Below are positions 9,771 to 19,067 of a stretch of 64,000 nt of DNA, piece by piece. Within the stretch, counting starts at the first letter, position 1, and the number at the start of each line of letters is the position of its first letter. Under the pieces are notes generated by a model. It was not told the DNA's origin, did no database searches, and saw only the letters and a program-made list of their open reading frames with translations. The DNA is taken from NCBI GenBank assembly GCA_002778785.1, contig PEZS01000011.1, forward strand, positions 478,882 to 542,881, given 5' to 3'. A program made the translations under genes and the position numbers. The DNA comes from Bdellovibrionales bacterium CG10_big_fil_rev_8_21_14_0_10_45_34 (lineage in GTDB: Bacteria; Bdellovibrionota; Bdellovibrionia; Bdellovibrionales; 1-14-0-10-45-34).

Positions 9771-10483
9771 GCCAACTTTTATCTCAAACAGTAAAGAGGA
9801 TCGTTAAATCTATTCCTGGCACAAATAGAGTGCTACGAATGAGCCTCAGAATACTTCGAAAGCAATATTGGCGGCATAACCTTAGGCGCGAAAATTTAGC
9901 TGAAATTGGCCCTAATTTTCCAAATCAATTGTTTTGGAGTCAGACAGAACTAATTCAAATTATGTCACCCCCAGGGACAACAGTTTTAGAGTTGGGGTGT
10001 CAGAACGGAAAAGCCCTGCACGCCGCAGCGATCAGGTTCCCCGGCTCTAAATTTCTTGGCGTTGATATATCCAGAGAAGCTATTGCTGCCGCGAAAGCGC
10101 TAACCTCTCAAAAGCCGACTGAAAATGTCGCCTGGTTTGCGGGTGATATCTTTGAATTTCTTAAAGCCAACACCGAACCAATACACGTTCTTTGCTCCTG
10201 TGCGACACTCATTTACTTTAGTGAAAAGGAATTGGAGCAACTGCTATCAGTTCTAAGAGATCGGGGTTTAAAGGCGCTAGCACTATGCGAAGTTACAGCG
10301 AGGGGCCAGAGGAGTGTTAAGGAGCATATTTATGCCCACAACTATGAAGCTATAATTGCCAAGGTCTTTGGCAAGAAAAACCGAGGTTTGAACTACAGTA
10401 AAACTCCGTTTAAGTATGAACCTTGGGAAAGTCAGAACTTTGAAGGAGCGATCCACTTTTTCAAAGTAAGCGCGACTCTTTAA
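9767..10483 (+). CDS. Class I SAM-dependent methyltransferase
   Basis: The protein is 238 residues. The SAM-binding glycine motif VLELGCQNGKAL is followed by FLGVDISREAI and AWFAGDIFEF, the usual motif I-II-III order of class I methyltransferases. About 65 residues precede the motif. The start is TTG, overlapping the TGA of the upstream GT2 gene, with AGAGAG just before it, so it is translationally coupled. It probably methylates a sugar in the polymer made by the neighbouring transferase. The target is unknown. Confidence 0.82.
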   Translation: MSQLLSQTVKRIVKSIPGTNRVLRMSLRILRKQYWRHNLRRENLAEIGPNFPNQLFWSQTELIQIMSPPGTTVLELGCQNGKALHAAAIRFPGSKFLGVDISREAIAAAKALTSQKPTENVAWFAGDIFEFLKANTEPIHVLCSCATLIYFSEKELEQLLSVLRDRGLKALALCEVTARGQRSVKEHIYAHNYEAIIAKVFGKKNRGLNYSKTPFKYEPWESQNFEGAIHFFKVSATL

Positions 10484-10606
10484 AAAATTCAAACGGCCGG
10501 AAAAAAATGCCCGCCACATACCCCAACAAAGCAAACGTGCCCGCGTGGTAGCCCATCACCGCTTAAGTTAATATAATATATTTATAAACAAACAGATTGT
10601 AATTTG

Positions 10607-10692
10607 CTGCTTGACGTAAATTCGCTCAACGACAAAAATCAAATTCACTGCTGGGCAAATTTACGCCAAGCAGATCATCAAGGAGGAAACCG
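10607..10692 (+). promoter_or_regulatory. Promoter candidate with 16-bp inverted repeat and strong RBS upstream of the tail-fibre-like gene
   Basis: CTGCTTGACGTAAATT (10607-10622) and AATTTACGCCAAGCAG (10658-10673) are inverted copies with one mismatch, separated by 35 bp. The left arm contains a -35-like TTGACG (10611-10616), with AAAAAT 17 bp further on (10634-10639). A second AT-rich stretch upstream has TATAAT at 10572-10577. AAGGAGG at about 10680-10686 is an ideal Shine-Dalgarno before the ATG at 10693. The arms could be an operator or form a long leader hairpin. Promoter activity is inferred only from the motifs. Confidence 0.5.
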
Positions 10693-11643
10693 ATGATTAA
10701 AAACACCATTTGGATAGTGGGCAGCCTTTTTTTGGCTTCAAGCGCCCAAGCGAAACCTGTAATAGCAAAGTCTTTCGACTTCCGCGCCCCCACTGTTTAC
10801 GACGTGACGAGTGTGCCGAATCCAAATCCTGGAATAATTGTATTTGATGCTCTAGATCAAGTATTCAAGGGAAAGGCTTGGAGTTCTGGTTGGCATATTT
10901 TGTCTCCAACTTCAGCAGTAGGATCAATTCAAACGAAAAATGCCAATTACTCGCTAGTAGCTTCGGACGATGTTGTTATTGGTGACGCCAATGGAGGGAC
11001 TTTTACTTTAACATTGCCTGCTGCCAGCTCAAACTCAGGCAAAGTTTACCAGCTAAAAAGAGTCGACACCACGGCATGGGTAGCAACCAATCACGTTGCG
11101 ATCGGTACAAGCGGCTCCGATGAAATTGACGGTGAAAGCAGTACAAGCTTAAACACTCAGTTCGAATCGCTGACTGTCGTTTCTGATGGCTCCACTTGGC
11201 ATATTTTAAAGCGCGATTACCCCCAAGGGTGGGATTCAAGTGAAACTTGGGCCGGCAGCTGGACGGCTGGAGGCACTGACTACTCTGGCAAGTGGCGGAG
11301 GGTCGGCGATAGCCTCGAAGCACTAGTTAAAATTGACTATGATACTTCTGGATCGGGAAACCTAACTATCGATTTACCTTTTGGAACCATTGATACGAAT
11401 AAAGTCTTTGCGTCAGCATATTATTTGAAATTAGGTGACGGCGTTCTTCGAGATGTAAACGGCAGTCAATATGTAGTAACGGTTAAGTACTCAGACACAG
11501 ATACAGTCATTCTAAATTACACAAGCGTATCGGGCTCAAACACTGAGCCAGGCAATAACATCACTAATACAGTCCCTTTTACTTTTGCAAATGGCGATAG
11601 CGTTGTTGTAAATTTTAAAGTCCCCATGACTGGTTGGCATTAA
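10693..11643 (+). CDS. Secreted phage-tail-fibre-like protein, candidate fibre adhesin
   Basis: The protein is 316 residues with a clear signal peptide (MIKNTIWIVGSLFLASSAQA, cleavage after about residue 20). Residues about 70-175 contain TLPAASSNSGKVYQLKR, GSDEIDG and TVVSDGSTWHIL, a pattern common in phage tail fibre shafts. The C-terminal half has GTDYSGKWRRVGDSLEA and ends VPMTGWH, like tail-fibre tips. There are no other phage genes nearby, and the gene stands alone with its own promoter region, so it is a host gene. Bdellovibrio-type bacteria are known to export trimeric phage-like fibres that contact prey; this shorter protein could belong to that group. Trimer formation and surface location are inferred. 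Confidence 0.72.
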   Translation: MIKNTIWIVGSLFLASSAQAKPVIAKSFDFRAPTVYDVTSVPNPNPGIIVFDALDQVFKGKAWSSGWHILSPTSAVGSIQTKNANYSLVASDDVVIGDANGGTFTLTLPAASSNSGKVYQLKRVDTTAWVATNHVAIGTSGSDEIDGESSTSLNTQFESLTVVSDGSTWHILKRDYPQGWDSSETWAGSWTAGGTDYSGKWRRVGDSLEALVKIDYDTSGSGNLTIDLPFGTIDTNKVFASAYYLKLGDGVLRDVNGSQYVVTVKYSDTDTVILNYTSVSGSNTEPGNNITNTVPFTFANGDSVVVNFKVPMTGWH

Positions 11644-11657
11644 ATTTTAAGGTTACC

Positions 11658-11683
11658 AAGAGGGGCGGGGGCCCGCTCCTCTT
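11658..11683 (+). terminator. GC-rich hairpin after the tail-fibre-like gene
   Basis: AAGAGGGGCGGG and CCCGCTCCTCTT form a 12-bp stem (one G-T pair) with a 2-nt gap, starting 15 bp after the stop codon. No run of T follows, so it may terminate poorly or act to protect the 3' end of the transcript. A smaller stem (GCATGA/TCATGC) follows at about 11690-11711. Confidence 0.5.
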
Positions 11684-11752
11684 GCGCCAGCATGAAAGAG
11701 ATACCTCATGCCCCTCTAATACGAATACCTTATTGGGAAATGAGCATGCAGT

Positions 11753-13174
11753 CTACTGACTCAGTGGACCTTCCTTGTACTTTTCTAATCTTTTGAAATA
11801 TTTTTTTGTGAAATCTTGCCAATCTTTTTTACTTGCGGAGCGATACATTGTATCGCTCCACGGAAAGTAAACATGATTTCTAAAAGCAGTCTCGATAGCC
11901 GCATCATCTGGAAGGTTAAAGATTTCACCCTTTTGATCAGCATTCGCTGACCCGTAATACAACCAGTATCCATTGACTCCGCTTGTGTGTAGACCACTGA
12001 CGACGTATTTTAGAAAGTTGTCGAGAGACAAGTTTGCCGGACGACTAGCTTCACCTCTTAAAATATAGTCCGCATAGGTATCAATTACAGGGGCAAAAAA
12101 GGTCGTCGAATTAAAGGGATCTGTACTTGCATGAATGTATACAATGATGTCATCGCCAAACAGCTCTCTCGTTTTACGGACAATTTTGTATGACTCACGA
12201 AAATCATACGAAATGCCGTCATAGTAAAGACCGTCGATTTTGTAATCATGAATGAGCTTTCGCATTTCGGCAAAGAAGTCAGGTGCCCTCGAATAGTATG
12301 GACTAGCGTATATTAAAAACTTCATTCCCGCCGCCTGCACGCTGTCTCTTACACGCTCGAACTCTTTCATATCAGATGGGGTAAAAGAGCTAATCAGCCA
12401 AGGCTCTTTGTCGCCACCAGGCATAAAAAATGAATGCAGGGTGAATACCTTAGCATGCTTAGCCGCCTCCTTAATTAAGGTTTCTGGCGAGTAAGGCTCT
12501 TCTTCTTTCCCGGTGTGGGCAAGAGGGCTGTTCAATCTCGCCCAGTCATATGGCCTTGGCGGAAAGACGCTCACCCAAAGTTCGTCGCCCATAGAGAAGC
12601 TTGTAGCGAAGTGAAATAGCTCGTCCGAAATTGTGCGCACATCGAGTGGCTTGTCTTGAACTGGGTAGTAGCCAAATCCCCCAGTCGTATCGATGAAGTT
12701 CTGCTTGCCGCCGTTACCAGTTGTAAACTCGGGCTGAAAATGCCCCAAAAAGGTGGTGGTCGCCATTTTTTTGAAGCTAATTATTGCAAGTGAATCGCCC
12801 TGAAGGCTGATGCTAAAAGGGTCTGTCTCGATTTGTATGCTGAAATCATCTTTTTTGGATATTGAGCGTGGCCAAATGCCATCCTCTAATTTGAGAGTTG
12901 TCACCTTTCTTTCGGCTGGTATTCTTTGCCAAAACTCAAGAGTGCCATCCTGTTTGAAAATGAATTTTGATCCCGTAGTAGCTACCGTGAGCTCATCTTT
13001 TACAAGAGACGCGCTGTCGATCGTCATCCCTTTAATCGCCCTGAACCCCTTGATATCTCGTAAGCTAACTTCGCTTACCCAACTTCTTCGCTGGTAAACC
13101 TCCCGATAGAGGCCAAATCCAAGGCCAACGGCTAAGAATATTAAAAGCAATGCAGCTAAGTATTTTTTATTCAT
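11753..13174 (-). CDS. Membrane-anchored TIM-barrel glycoside-hydrolase-like protein
   Basis: The protein is 473 residues. It has one N-terminal membrane anchor (residues about 4-21), a beta-rich region to about 200, then a barrel-like region. FTLHSFFMPGG, MKFLIYASPYYSR and KIDGLYYDGISYDFR look like successive strands of a retaining glycosidase of the alpha-galactosidase/clan-D type, with acidic residues at strand ends. I cannot assign a CAZy family. The ATG at 13174 was chosen because GGGAG lies 8 nt upstream; an earlier in-frame GTG/ATG at 13198 lacks one. It stands alone, divergent from the WbpM-like gene. Trimming or remodelling of the surface polysaccharide is an inference. Confidence 0.6.
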   Translation of the reverse strand: MNKKYLAALLLIFLAVGLGFGLYREVYQRRSWVSEVSLRDIKGFRAIKGMTIDSASLVKDELTVATTGSKFIFKQDGTLEFWQRIPAERKVTTLKLEDGIWPRSISKKDDFSIQIETDPFSISLQGDSLAIISFKKMATTTFLGHFQPEFTTGNGGKQNFIDTTGGFGYYPVQDKPLDVRTISDELFHFATSFSMGDELWVSVFPPRPYDWARLNSPLAHTGKEEEPYSPETLIKEAAKHAKVFTLHSFFMPGGDKEPWLISSFTPSDMKEFERVRDSVQAAGMKFLIYASPYYSRAPDFFAEMRKLIHDYKIDGLYYDGISYDFRESYKIVRKTRELFGDDIIVYIHASTDPFNSTTFFAPVIDTYADYILRGEASRPANLSLDNFLKYVVSGLHTSGVNGYWLYYGSANADQKGEIFNLPDDAAIETAFRNHVYFPWSDTMYRSASKKDWQDFTKKYFKRLEKYKEGPLSQ

Positions 13175-13394
13175 AAAAGCTCCCACAAGGTAGACCAAGG
13201 ATTTTTGAAACTTTCTTATAAACTAGTGCCCGGTCACAACAAAAAATGCTCTTCGCATAACCACCAGTTGACGCGCCATAACATTTTCAATTGAGTCAGC
13301 TAAAAATCGCTCTATTGCCAACAAATCCCCTTATATTCCCTTTGAAACACTCGTGAATTCAAATATAACCAGGTTCCGTAGAAGGGATACGACT

Positions 13395-15308
13395 ATGTTA
13401 AAGCGAGTCTTGAGGTCTGCCTTGAGAGTGAATTTTAGGCATGCTGCTACAGATGCGGTGATTGTCGTTTTTTCTTTCTACTTCAGCTTGTATTTACGCG
13501 CTTCAGGAACGGCGAGTTTTACTGAATTTTTAAAATCAATAACCACTCTGATTCCACTTTACTTAGCGATTCGCTTGATGACTTTTGTATCTGTAGGGAT
13601 CTACGACATCATCTGGCGCTACGTATCTTTTCGAGATGCGTCTAAGCTAGTCAGAGGCGTCTTTTTATCAACAGCATTCATAGTATCGACAACCTATTTT
13701 TTTGATGTCGGCCTACCTAGGTCCATATTTTTTATCGACGCAATCGTTTCTATACTGCTCCTAATTGGTGTACGAAGTCTAAGACGATATCTTTACGAAC
13801 GCTCACAAACTCGGCACCAAAATATGGATGAGGCCAGACGAGTGCTTATTTATGGCGCTGGTTACAACGGGCGCATCCTGGCCTCGAGATTGCAGTCTGA
13901 TCCTACCAGCGGTTATGAAGTCATTGGTTTTATCGACGACGATCCTGGTAAAATAAGCCGCAAGATTGGCGGCTACCCAGTGAGAGGCAATCTTCAGGAT
14001 CTCGAAGAAGTTGTTTCAACCTATAAAGTTCAAGAAGTTATCGTCGCGATAACTTCCGCGCCGAACGCCTTGCTTCGCTCAATCTATCAGAAGACTGGCC
14101 GATTCAATATTCGCCCCCGACTGATCACCAGCTTCATGGGTGGTGGCAATTCTCGCGCCACTGGCGAGCTTTACCGCAATATTGAACTGAGTGATCTGCT
14201 AAGCCGTGAGCCAAAATCATTAAACCTCGATCTTACTAGGGCTCTCGTTAAAGGGAAGAGAATCCTTATAACTGGCGCTGGCGGCTCGATAGGAAGCGAA
14301 CTTGCGAGGCAGGTGCACAACTTTTCACCTGCACAACTCGTAATTTTGGATCATTCAGAGTTTAACCTCTACCAAATTGATAACGAGCTTAGAAATACTC
14401 AGAGTCAGACTCAGTCTGTAGTGCCTGTGCTTGCAGATATCAAAGATCGAAGTCAGCTGAAAGAAGCAGTTTTCACATACCGGCCTGAAATAGTCTTTCA
14501 TGCAGCGGCTTATAAACATGTTCACCTAGTAGAGGCGAATCCATTTGCAGCGATTCTCAACAACATTGAGGGCACAAAAAACCTTGTAGATTTGTGCCTA
14601 GAAGTTGATGTGAAACATTTCGTACAAATTTCGACCGACAAAGCTGTTAACCCAGTCGGCGTTATGGGCGCTACGAAAAGAGTCTGCGAACTTATTGTTA
14701 CTGATGCTGGCCTGCGATCTGCGCGACATTATTGCTCTGTAAGGTTCGGCAATGTACTCGGGAGCAGCGGAAGTCTTATTCCGCTATTACAAAAGCAGAT
14801 ACAAGACGGCGAACCAATTACGATTACCCACAAAGACATGACTAGGTATTTTATGCTAATTCCGGAGGCTGTATCGTTGGTGCTCACCGCGGCCAGCTTT
14901 ACAGAAAATGGCGACATCGCGATCTTAAAAATGGGTGAACCGATTAAGATTGTTGAAATCGCGAAAAGCTTGATTGCACTAATGGGCAAAAACGAAGATG
15001 ACGTCTCCATTGTATACACCGGCCTTAGGCCTGGCGAAAAAATGTTTGAGGAGCTTTGCCTTACTGGTAAAGAGCGGGAAACCACGCACCCTAACATTAT
15101 GATCCTAGGTGGTGGCGATGCCTCTTGCTGGCTCGGAAGCGAGACGATTGCAAGATCTGTTGATTCTATTTTAAACGGGGCGAAATTTCACAAGAAGGCC
15201 GCAATTCAAGAACTAATGCATTTGTTGCAGCTAGATCGCAATAACGAAGCTGAGGCACACACGATTACCAACGACAGTGCCGCTCGACTAGTGCAAGTGG
15301 ACTCGTAA
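13395..15308 (+). CDS. wbpM: Membrane-bound UDP-N-acetyl-hexosamine 4,6-dehydratase, WbpM/PglF/CapD family
   Basis: The protein is 637 residues, full length for the large class of this family. It has four N-terminal membrane segments, a first Rossmann domain with GAGYNG (154-159), and a second, catalytic SDR domain with TGAGGSIGSE (293-302). The active-site stretch STDKAVNP...VMGATKR carries S413, K416, M424 and K428. The Met in place of the usual catalytic Tyr is diagnostic of UDP-GlcNAc 4,6-dehydratases. It makes UDP-4-keto-6-deoxy sugars that feed bacillosamine, QuiNAc or FucNAc formation. AAGGGA lies 8 nt before the chosen ATG; an upstream GTG (13353) has no ribosome site. Three bases separate it from the Wzy-like gene. 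Confidence 0.92.
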   Translation: MLKRVLRSALRVNFRHAATDAVIVVFSFYFSLYLRASGTASFTEFLKSITTLIPLYLAIRLMTFVSVGIYDIIWRYVSFRDASKLVRGVFLSTAFIVSTTYFFDVGLPRSIFFIDAIVSILLLIGVRSLRRYLYERSQTRHQNMDEARRVLIYGAGYNGRILASRLQSDPTSGYEVIGFIDDDPGKISRKIGGYPVRGNLQDLEEVVSTYKVQEVIVAITSAPNALLRSIYQKTGRFNIRPRLITSFMGGGNSRATGELYRNIELSDLLSREPKSLNLDLTRALVKGKRILITGAGGSIGSELARQVHNFSPAQLVILDHSEFNLYQIDNELRNTQSQTQSVVPVLADIKDRSQLKEAVFTYRPEIVFHAAAYKHVHLVEANPFAAILNNIEGTKNLVDLCLEVDVKHFVQISTDKAVNPVGVMGATKRVCELIVTDAGLRSARHYCSVRFGNVLGSSGSLIPLLQKQIQDGEPITITHKDMTRYFMLIPEAVSLVLTAASFTENGDIAILKMGEPIKIVEIAKSLIALMGKNEDDVSIVYTGLRPGEKMFEELCLTGKERETTHPNIMILGGGDASCWLGSETIARSVDSILNGAKFHKKAAIQELMHLLQLDRNNEAEAHTITNDSAARLVQVDS

Positions 15309-15311
15309 CAA

Positions 15312-16844
15312 ATGCTGTCCTCGAAGACAATGGGGCAGCTCTCTTTGGCAATGTCAGGCTTCTTTTTTATTCTTTTGATTTTTAACAATTTGTTTTTTCT
15401 TTCGCAGTTTCCGCACAATGAAGTCATAGCCCCCTGGAACTTCCCCATGCTATCTCTTTTGTCTTTTGCTTTGATGGGGTTCTTTCTGTTCATCTTCTTA
15501 ATTGAGGATAGCGAGAATTTTTGGCGAAACTTTCTTTTAATCGCAATCTTCTCATCTGGCATATTTGCTTTGAGGTTTCCGATTCTTGACGAGTGGTTAA
15601 CTTCAATTGCCCTACTTGCCGCCATAGCCCTGGTGGCGCTGAAAAGACTTAAGCCGAAAGAAAATTTGAAGTTCAGTGCATGGCAGATAATTTTTCTAGT
15701 ATGGCTTGGTCACCTGTTGATAGCCAGCATAGTTGGCGCCATCTCTTACGGAAACCTTAAGGCACTTCGATTTACACTCTTGTTTGCAGAGGTACTTGCT
15801 TTAGTTTTTATTTTTTTCACTTTTAAAGTGAAAGTTCCCGGCGCAAATCAGTTCATCAAAAATATAATATGGTGTGCAAACATCTATTTTTTGCTCGTCT
15901 TAGCTCACTGGGCCGTTGCTAAAAGTTTAGGGATGCAGCCTCATATTCTTGAGGGTTTAGGCTTCGCTGGCACTTCGTATTTAGCTATCGCGAGCATCGT
16001 GGTCATTCCGGCCGCACTCTTTGCATTGTTCTTAAAGAGAGACTTTGATTTGAAGATTGGATCTCTTGTCAGCTTGATCTTGGCATTCACTATTGCTCTT
16101 CTCTCTGATTCAAGAGGCGCGATGTTACCTTTGCTGATTTCTGTAGGGGTTTTGATTCTGCTTCGGCCAATGAACTTTCTTAAGTTTTGCGCATGGGGAG
16201 TCGTCGCAAGTATTTTCATTAGTTTGATTTTTTATGGTCACCCACATTGGCTTATAGATATGATGGAATCCTTCTATGCCGGCTTAGCTCTCAAATCCGG
16301 ATCGATGACCTTCGAATATTATGGTCGAACGGTAACCACCGCACAGGGGGATGCGGGGCGAATCCTTTATTTTTGGGCCGGATTGACTGCTCTCTTTAAC
16401 GAGCCATTGCTACTACTTCAAGGTGCCGGCAATTATGGATTCTTTCCTATCGCAGGCAAGTATTATGCAAGTCTTGCTGACAGTTTGGGAGTTAGTTCTT
16501 CCATCGTAAACCCTGGCCTTTCGGTTGCCGGAGTTAGCGAACCTCCCAGACCACCCGCTCTTGGCGCCTACATAATTGAGACAGGGCTACTTGGAGTACT
16601 TTTACTGGGGGCTTGTGCTTTAGCAACGACCGCTAACATGCTGTTTTATAAAAAACCCGCAGGCACGTGGGGATTCAGAAGCTCTAATTTAATATTTCTT
16701 AGCACGTTGATTGCGCTACCACTGTGGACTTATTTTGGCGAGATACAGGATATTGTTTTTCTCTATTTTTTGCTTTGCCCAGGCGGCATTCTCTATATTT
16801 TGACTCGAAATGAAGAGGCCAAAAGTGAAAATTTGGCTCATTAA
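15312..16844 (+). CDS. wzy: O-antigen polymerase/ligase-like membrane protein (Wzy type)
   Basis: The protein is 510 residues with about 12 hydrophobic segments and one large periplasmic loop (about residues 320-410). The short motif DSRGAMLPLL lies ahead of this loop, as in Wzy polymerases and WaaL ligases. Sequence alone does not separate the two, but the position between WbpM and a glycosyltransferase in a locus with Wzx and Wzz favours a polymerase. Its 3' end overlaps the next gene by 35 bp. Confidence 0.75.
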   Translation: MLSSKTMGQLSLAMSGFFFILLIFNNLFFLSQFPHNEVIAPWNFPMLSLLSFALMGFFLFIFLIEDSENFWRNFLLIAIFSSGIFALRFPILDEWLTSIALLAAIALVALKRLKPKENLKFSAWQIIFLVWLGHLLIASIVGAISYGNLKALRFTLLFAEVLALVFIFFTFKVKVPGANQFIKNIIWCANIYFLLVLAHWAVAKSLGMQPHILEGLGFAGTSYLAIASIVVIPAALFALFLKRDFDLKIGSLVSLILAFTIALLSDSRGAMLPLLISVGVLILLRPMNFLKFCAWGVVASIFISLIFYGHPHWLIDMMESFYAGLALKSGSMTFEYYGRTVTTAQGDAGRILYFWAGLTALFNEPLLLLQGAGNYGFFPIAGKYYASLADSLGVSSSIVNPGLSVAGVSEPPRPPALGAYIIETGLLGVLLLGACALATTANMLFYKKPAGTWGFRSSNLIFLSTLIALPLWTYFGEIQDIVFLYFLLCPGGILYILTRNEEAKSENLAH

Positions 16845-18078
16845 AGCCGGTGAGCCCCTACTCACAGATTCAGGAAGCCCTCGGCTTCTGAGAACGGGCT
16901 TGTTGTTTAGAAGCTTATCAGACGAGCACGAAGTAACCTGGATCAGTGAGTGTTTTCATCATCAAGAAAAAAAATTTCGCTTTCGAAAAGACACTATTCA
17001 GTCGTGGAACCCCCATAAGAAAATAGTTCTCCTTAAGACCTTGGGCTACAGGGGCAATATCGGCTTCGGGCGCATACTTGACGATTTACATTTTGCGCTA
17101 AAGATAAAACGTTACTGGAGGAGTCAACCGAAACCTCATGTCGTTGTTTGCGCCTATCCGCTGGTAATAACTTCATTTGTGGTAAGTCGACTATGTAGAC
17201 AAGACAAGGTACCCGTCGCTATTGATGTGCGGGATTTGTGGCCCGATATATTTGTTCTAGCCACGAAAGGTATTAAGAGGGTTTTTGGTCGAATGCTCTC
17301 GCTATTCTACAACCCGATCGCAAAAGCGACGTTTCAGCAGGCCGACGCCCTGCTTTCTATCACCCCTGAGATTTTGGCATGGGCGCAACAAAAAGGTAAA
17401 AGATCAAACCGCCCTGAAGACAAGTCTTTCGCTTTAAGCTCTCAAGCCGATGAGATCGCACCAGAAGACGCGATTGATGCACTTAGTTTTTGGGATAACT
17501 TAGGTGTGCTGAACAACGATCTCAACTTCACCTACGTGGGGCTGCTCAATAACAAAGTAGACCTTGAAACGCTTATCTATGCCTTCAAGAAAATCGAGGG
17601 CACCAGCAATACGAAATTGATAATAGCCGGGGAAGGTGATGATGAAGGTAGATTGAGAAAGCTTGCCGCTGACTCCAAGAACATTGTGTTCTCAGGATGG
17701 ATTAACAAGCCGCAAATCTATGAGCTTCTAAGAAGGAGCTCTGTGGCAATAGCCCCTTACAAGAACCGAATCGACTTTCAAAAATCGATTCCTAACAAAG
17801 TTATCGAATACCTGTGCTTTGGTTTGCCCGTCATGGCCTCAGTGGATGGCGAAATAAAGCGGCTCATTGAAAGTTATTCGTGCGGACGAACTTACACGGA
17901 GAGCGATAGCGAATCCGTCATAAATGTTATCCACGAATATGAACACTCAGAAGTTTTAATTACAGAGCAGTCTAGCAGATGCCTTAAAATATTCGGCGAA
18001 ATGTTTGAGCCCAAAAAGATTTTTAGAGACTTCGAAGACCACCTCGTCAAGCTTGCCCAATCTGTTCCCGGTAAATAA
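16810..18078 (+). CDS. Glycosyltransferase family 4
   Basis: The protein is 422 residues with the two-domain GT-B layout. The N-terminal half has GSPRLLRTG and AIDVRDLWPDIF, the latter typical of GT4 enzymes acting on polyprenyl-linked amino sugars (WbuB-type). The C-terminal half has LIIAGEGDDEGRL and NKVIEYLCFGLPVMAS, with the conserved acidic donor-binding residue. The start lies inside the end of the polymerase gene; GTG at 16825 is an alternative. It ends one base before the convergent LegB-like gene. Confidence 0.87.
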   Translation: MKRPKVKIWLIKAGEPLLTDSGSPRLLRTGLLFRSLSDEHEVTWISECFHHQEKKFRFRKDTIQSWNPHKKIVLLKTLGYRGNIGFGRILDDLHFALKIKRYWRSQPKPHVVVCAYPLVITSFVVSRLCRQDKVPVAIDVRDLWPDIFVLATKGIKRVFGRMLSLFYNPIAKATFQQADALLSITPEILAWAQQKGKRSNRPEDKSFALSSQADEIAPEDAIDALSFWDNLGVLNNDLNFTYVGLLNNKVDLETLIYAFKKIEGTSNTKLIIAGEGDDEGRLRKLAADSKNIVFSGWINKPQIYELLRRSSVAIAPYKNRIDFQKSIPNKVIEYLCFGLPVMASVDGEIKRLIESYSCGRTYTESDSESVINVIHEYEHSEVLITEQSSRCLKIFGEMFEPKKIFRDFEDHLVKLAQSVPGK

Positions 18079-18079
18079 C

Positions 18080-19054
18080 TTAAAGCCTATAATGAGAATC
18101 AGGATACTTATCGACATTTTTTTTAAACCACTCGATCGTTTGCTTAAGACCTTCTTCAAGTGAGCTTTCAGGACTCCAGTCGGATTTTGATTTTAGTAAA
18201 TCCGCTGAACACAGTAACTCAAACACCTCACTGTTTTCAGGCCTCATTCTATTTTTGTCTTCTACGATCTCAGCCCTGTGACCAATTATCTGCGAAATAA
18301 TGTCATAGAGTGCGCCCATTGAAACGCCCTTACCACTACCAATGTTTACGGCTTTTCCGCGAAACGCTTCAATTTTTGGAATTTTCGAAATAGCGCGAAC
18401 TGTATCGTGCACAAAAGTAAAGTCTCGAATGGGCGAGAGAGACCCCAATAAGATCTTGTCGTTTCTGCGCAATAGCTGATTTATGATCGTTGGTATAATC
18501 GCCCTATCGGACTGCCTTGGACCAAACGTGTTAAACGGTCTTACAATAGTAACCGGCAGTTCAAAGGAGTTGTAATAGCTGAGCGCCAAACTATCTGCTG
18601 CAATTTTGGTGGCCGAGTATGGTGATTGCGGCTGAAGAGGATGCTCCTCAGTTATTGGAGTGAACCTTGCTGTGCCGTACACTTCACTTGTCGACGTAAC
18701 TGCGATGAAGCCCGTCGACTTAGCCTTTGCAGCCTCCAATACATTATAAGTTCCCTCGATATTAGTTTTAAGATATGCCATAGGCGATTCGTAACTGTAA
18801 GGAATACCTATGAGGGCCGCAAGGTGATAGACCCCCTCAACTCCATCAAGAGATTTGCTAACGCTGTCGAAATCTCTAATATCCCCGCGGAAGAACTCTA
18901 TTTTGGAACGGTGAGGTGAATCCCCTAGCCAACCTTCTGACGAAGTCGAAGTGTACCTGACAAAGGCTCTTACCGAGTGCCCCTCTGAGATTAGCTGTTC
19001 GCAAAGGTGCGATCCTATAAATCCACCCGCTCCTGTAACTAAAAACTTTGCCAT
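18080..19054 (-). CDS. legB: NDP-sugar 4,6-dehydratase, LegB-like (extended SDR)
   Basis: The protein is 324 residues. It has NAD-binding VTGAGGFIGSH (6-16), TSTSEVYGTARF with T122/S123-E124 typical of 4,6-dehydratases, and the catalytic Y146-x3-K150 (SPYSATK). LIGIPYSYESPMAYLKTN and IIPTIINQ match LegB-type enzymes, which form UDP-2-acetamido-4-keto-2,4,6-trideoxyhexose. GGAGA lies upstream of the ATG. It is the last gene of the minus operon that also holds a LegC-like aminotransferase, formyltransferase and deacetylase. WbpM at 13395 could supply a similar intermediate, so the locus has two dehydratases. Confidence 0.87.
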   Translation of the reverse strand: MAKFLVTGAGGFIGSHLCEQLISEGHSVRAFVRYTSTSSEGWLGDSPHRSKIEFFRGDIRDFDSVSKSLDGVEGVYHLAALIGIPYSYESPMAYLKTNIEGTYNVLEAAKAKSTGFIAVTSTSEVYGTARFTPITEEHPLQPQSPYSATKIAADSLALSYYNSFELPVTIVRPFNTFGPRQSDRAIIPTIINQLLRRNDKILLGSLSPIRDFTFVHDTVRAISKIPKIEAFRGKAVNIGSGKGVSMGALYDIISQIIGHRAEIVEDKNRMRPENSEVFELLCSADLLKSKSDWSPESSLEEGLKQTIEWFKKNVDKYPDSHYRL

Positions 19055-19067
19055 TTATAGGCTCTCC

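Noticed and set aside
10693-11643. Prophage remnant suggested by tail-fibre-like sequence
   Set aside because: No capsid, tail, integrase or lysis genes nearby, and the protein has a signal peptide and its own promoter.
11658-11683. Classic rho-independent terminator
   Set aside because: The stem is strong but no T run follows, so it is listed only as a hairpin with moderate confidence.
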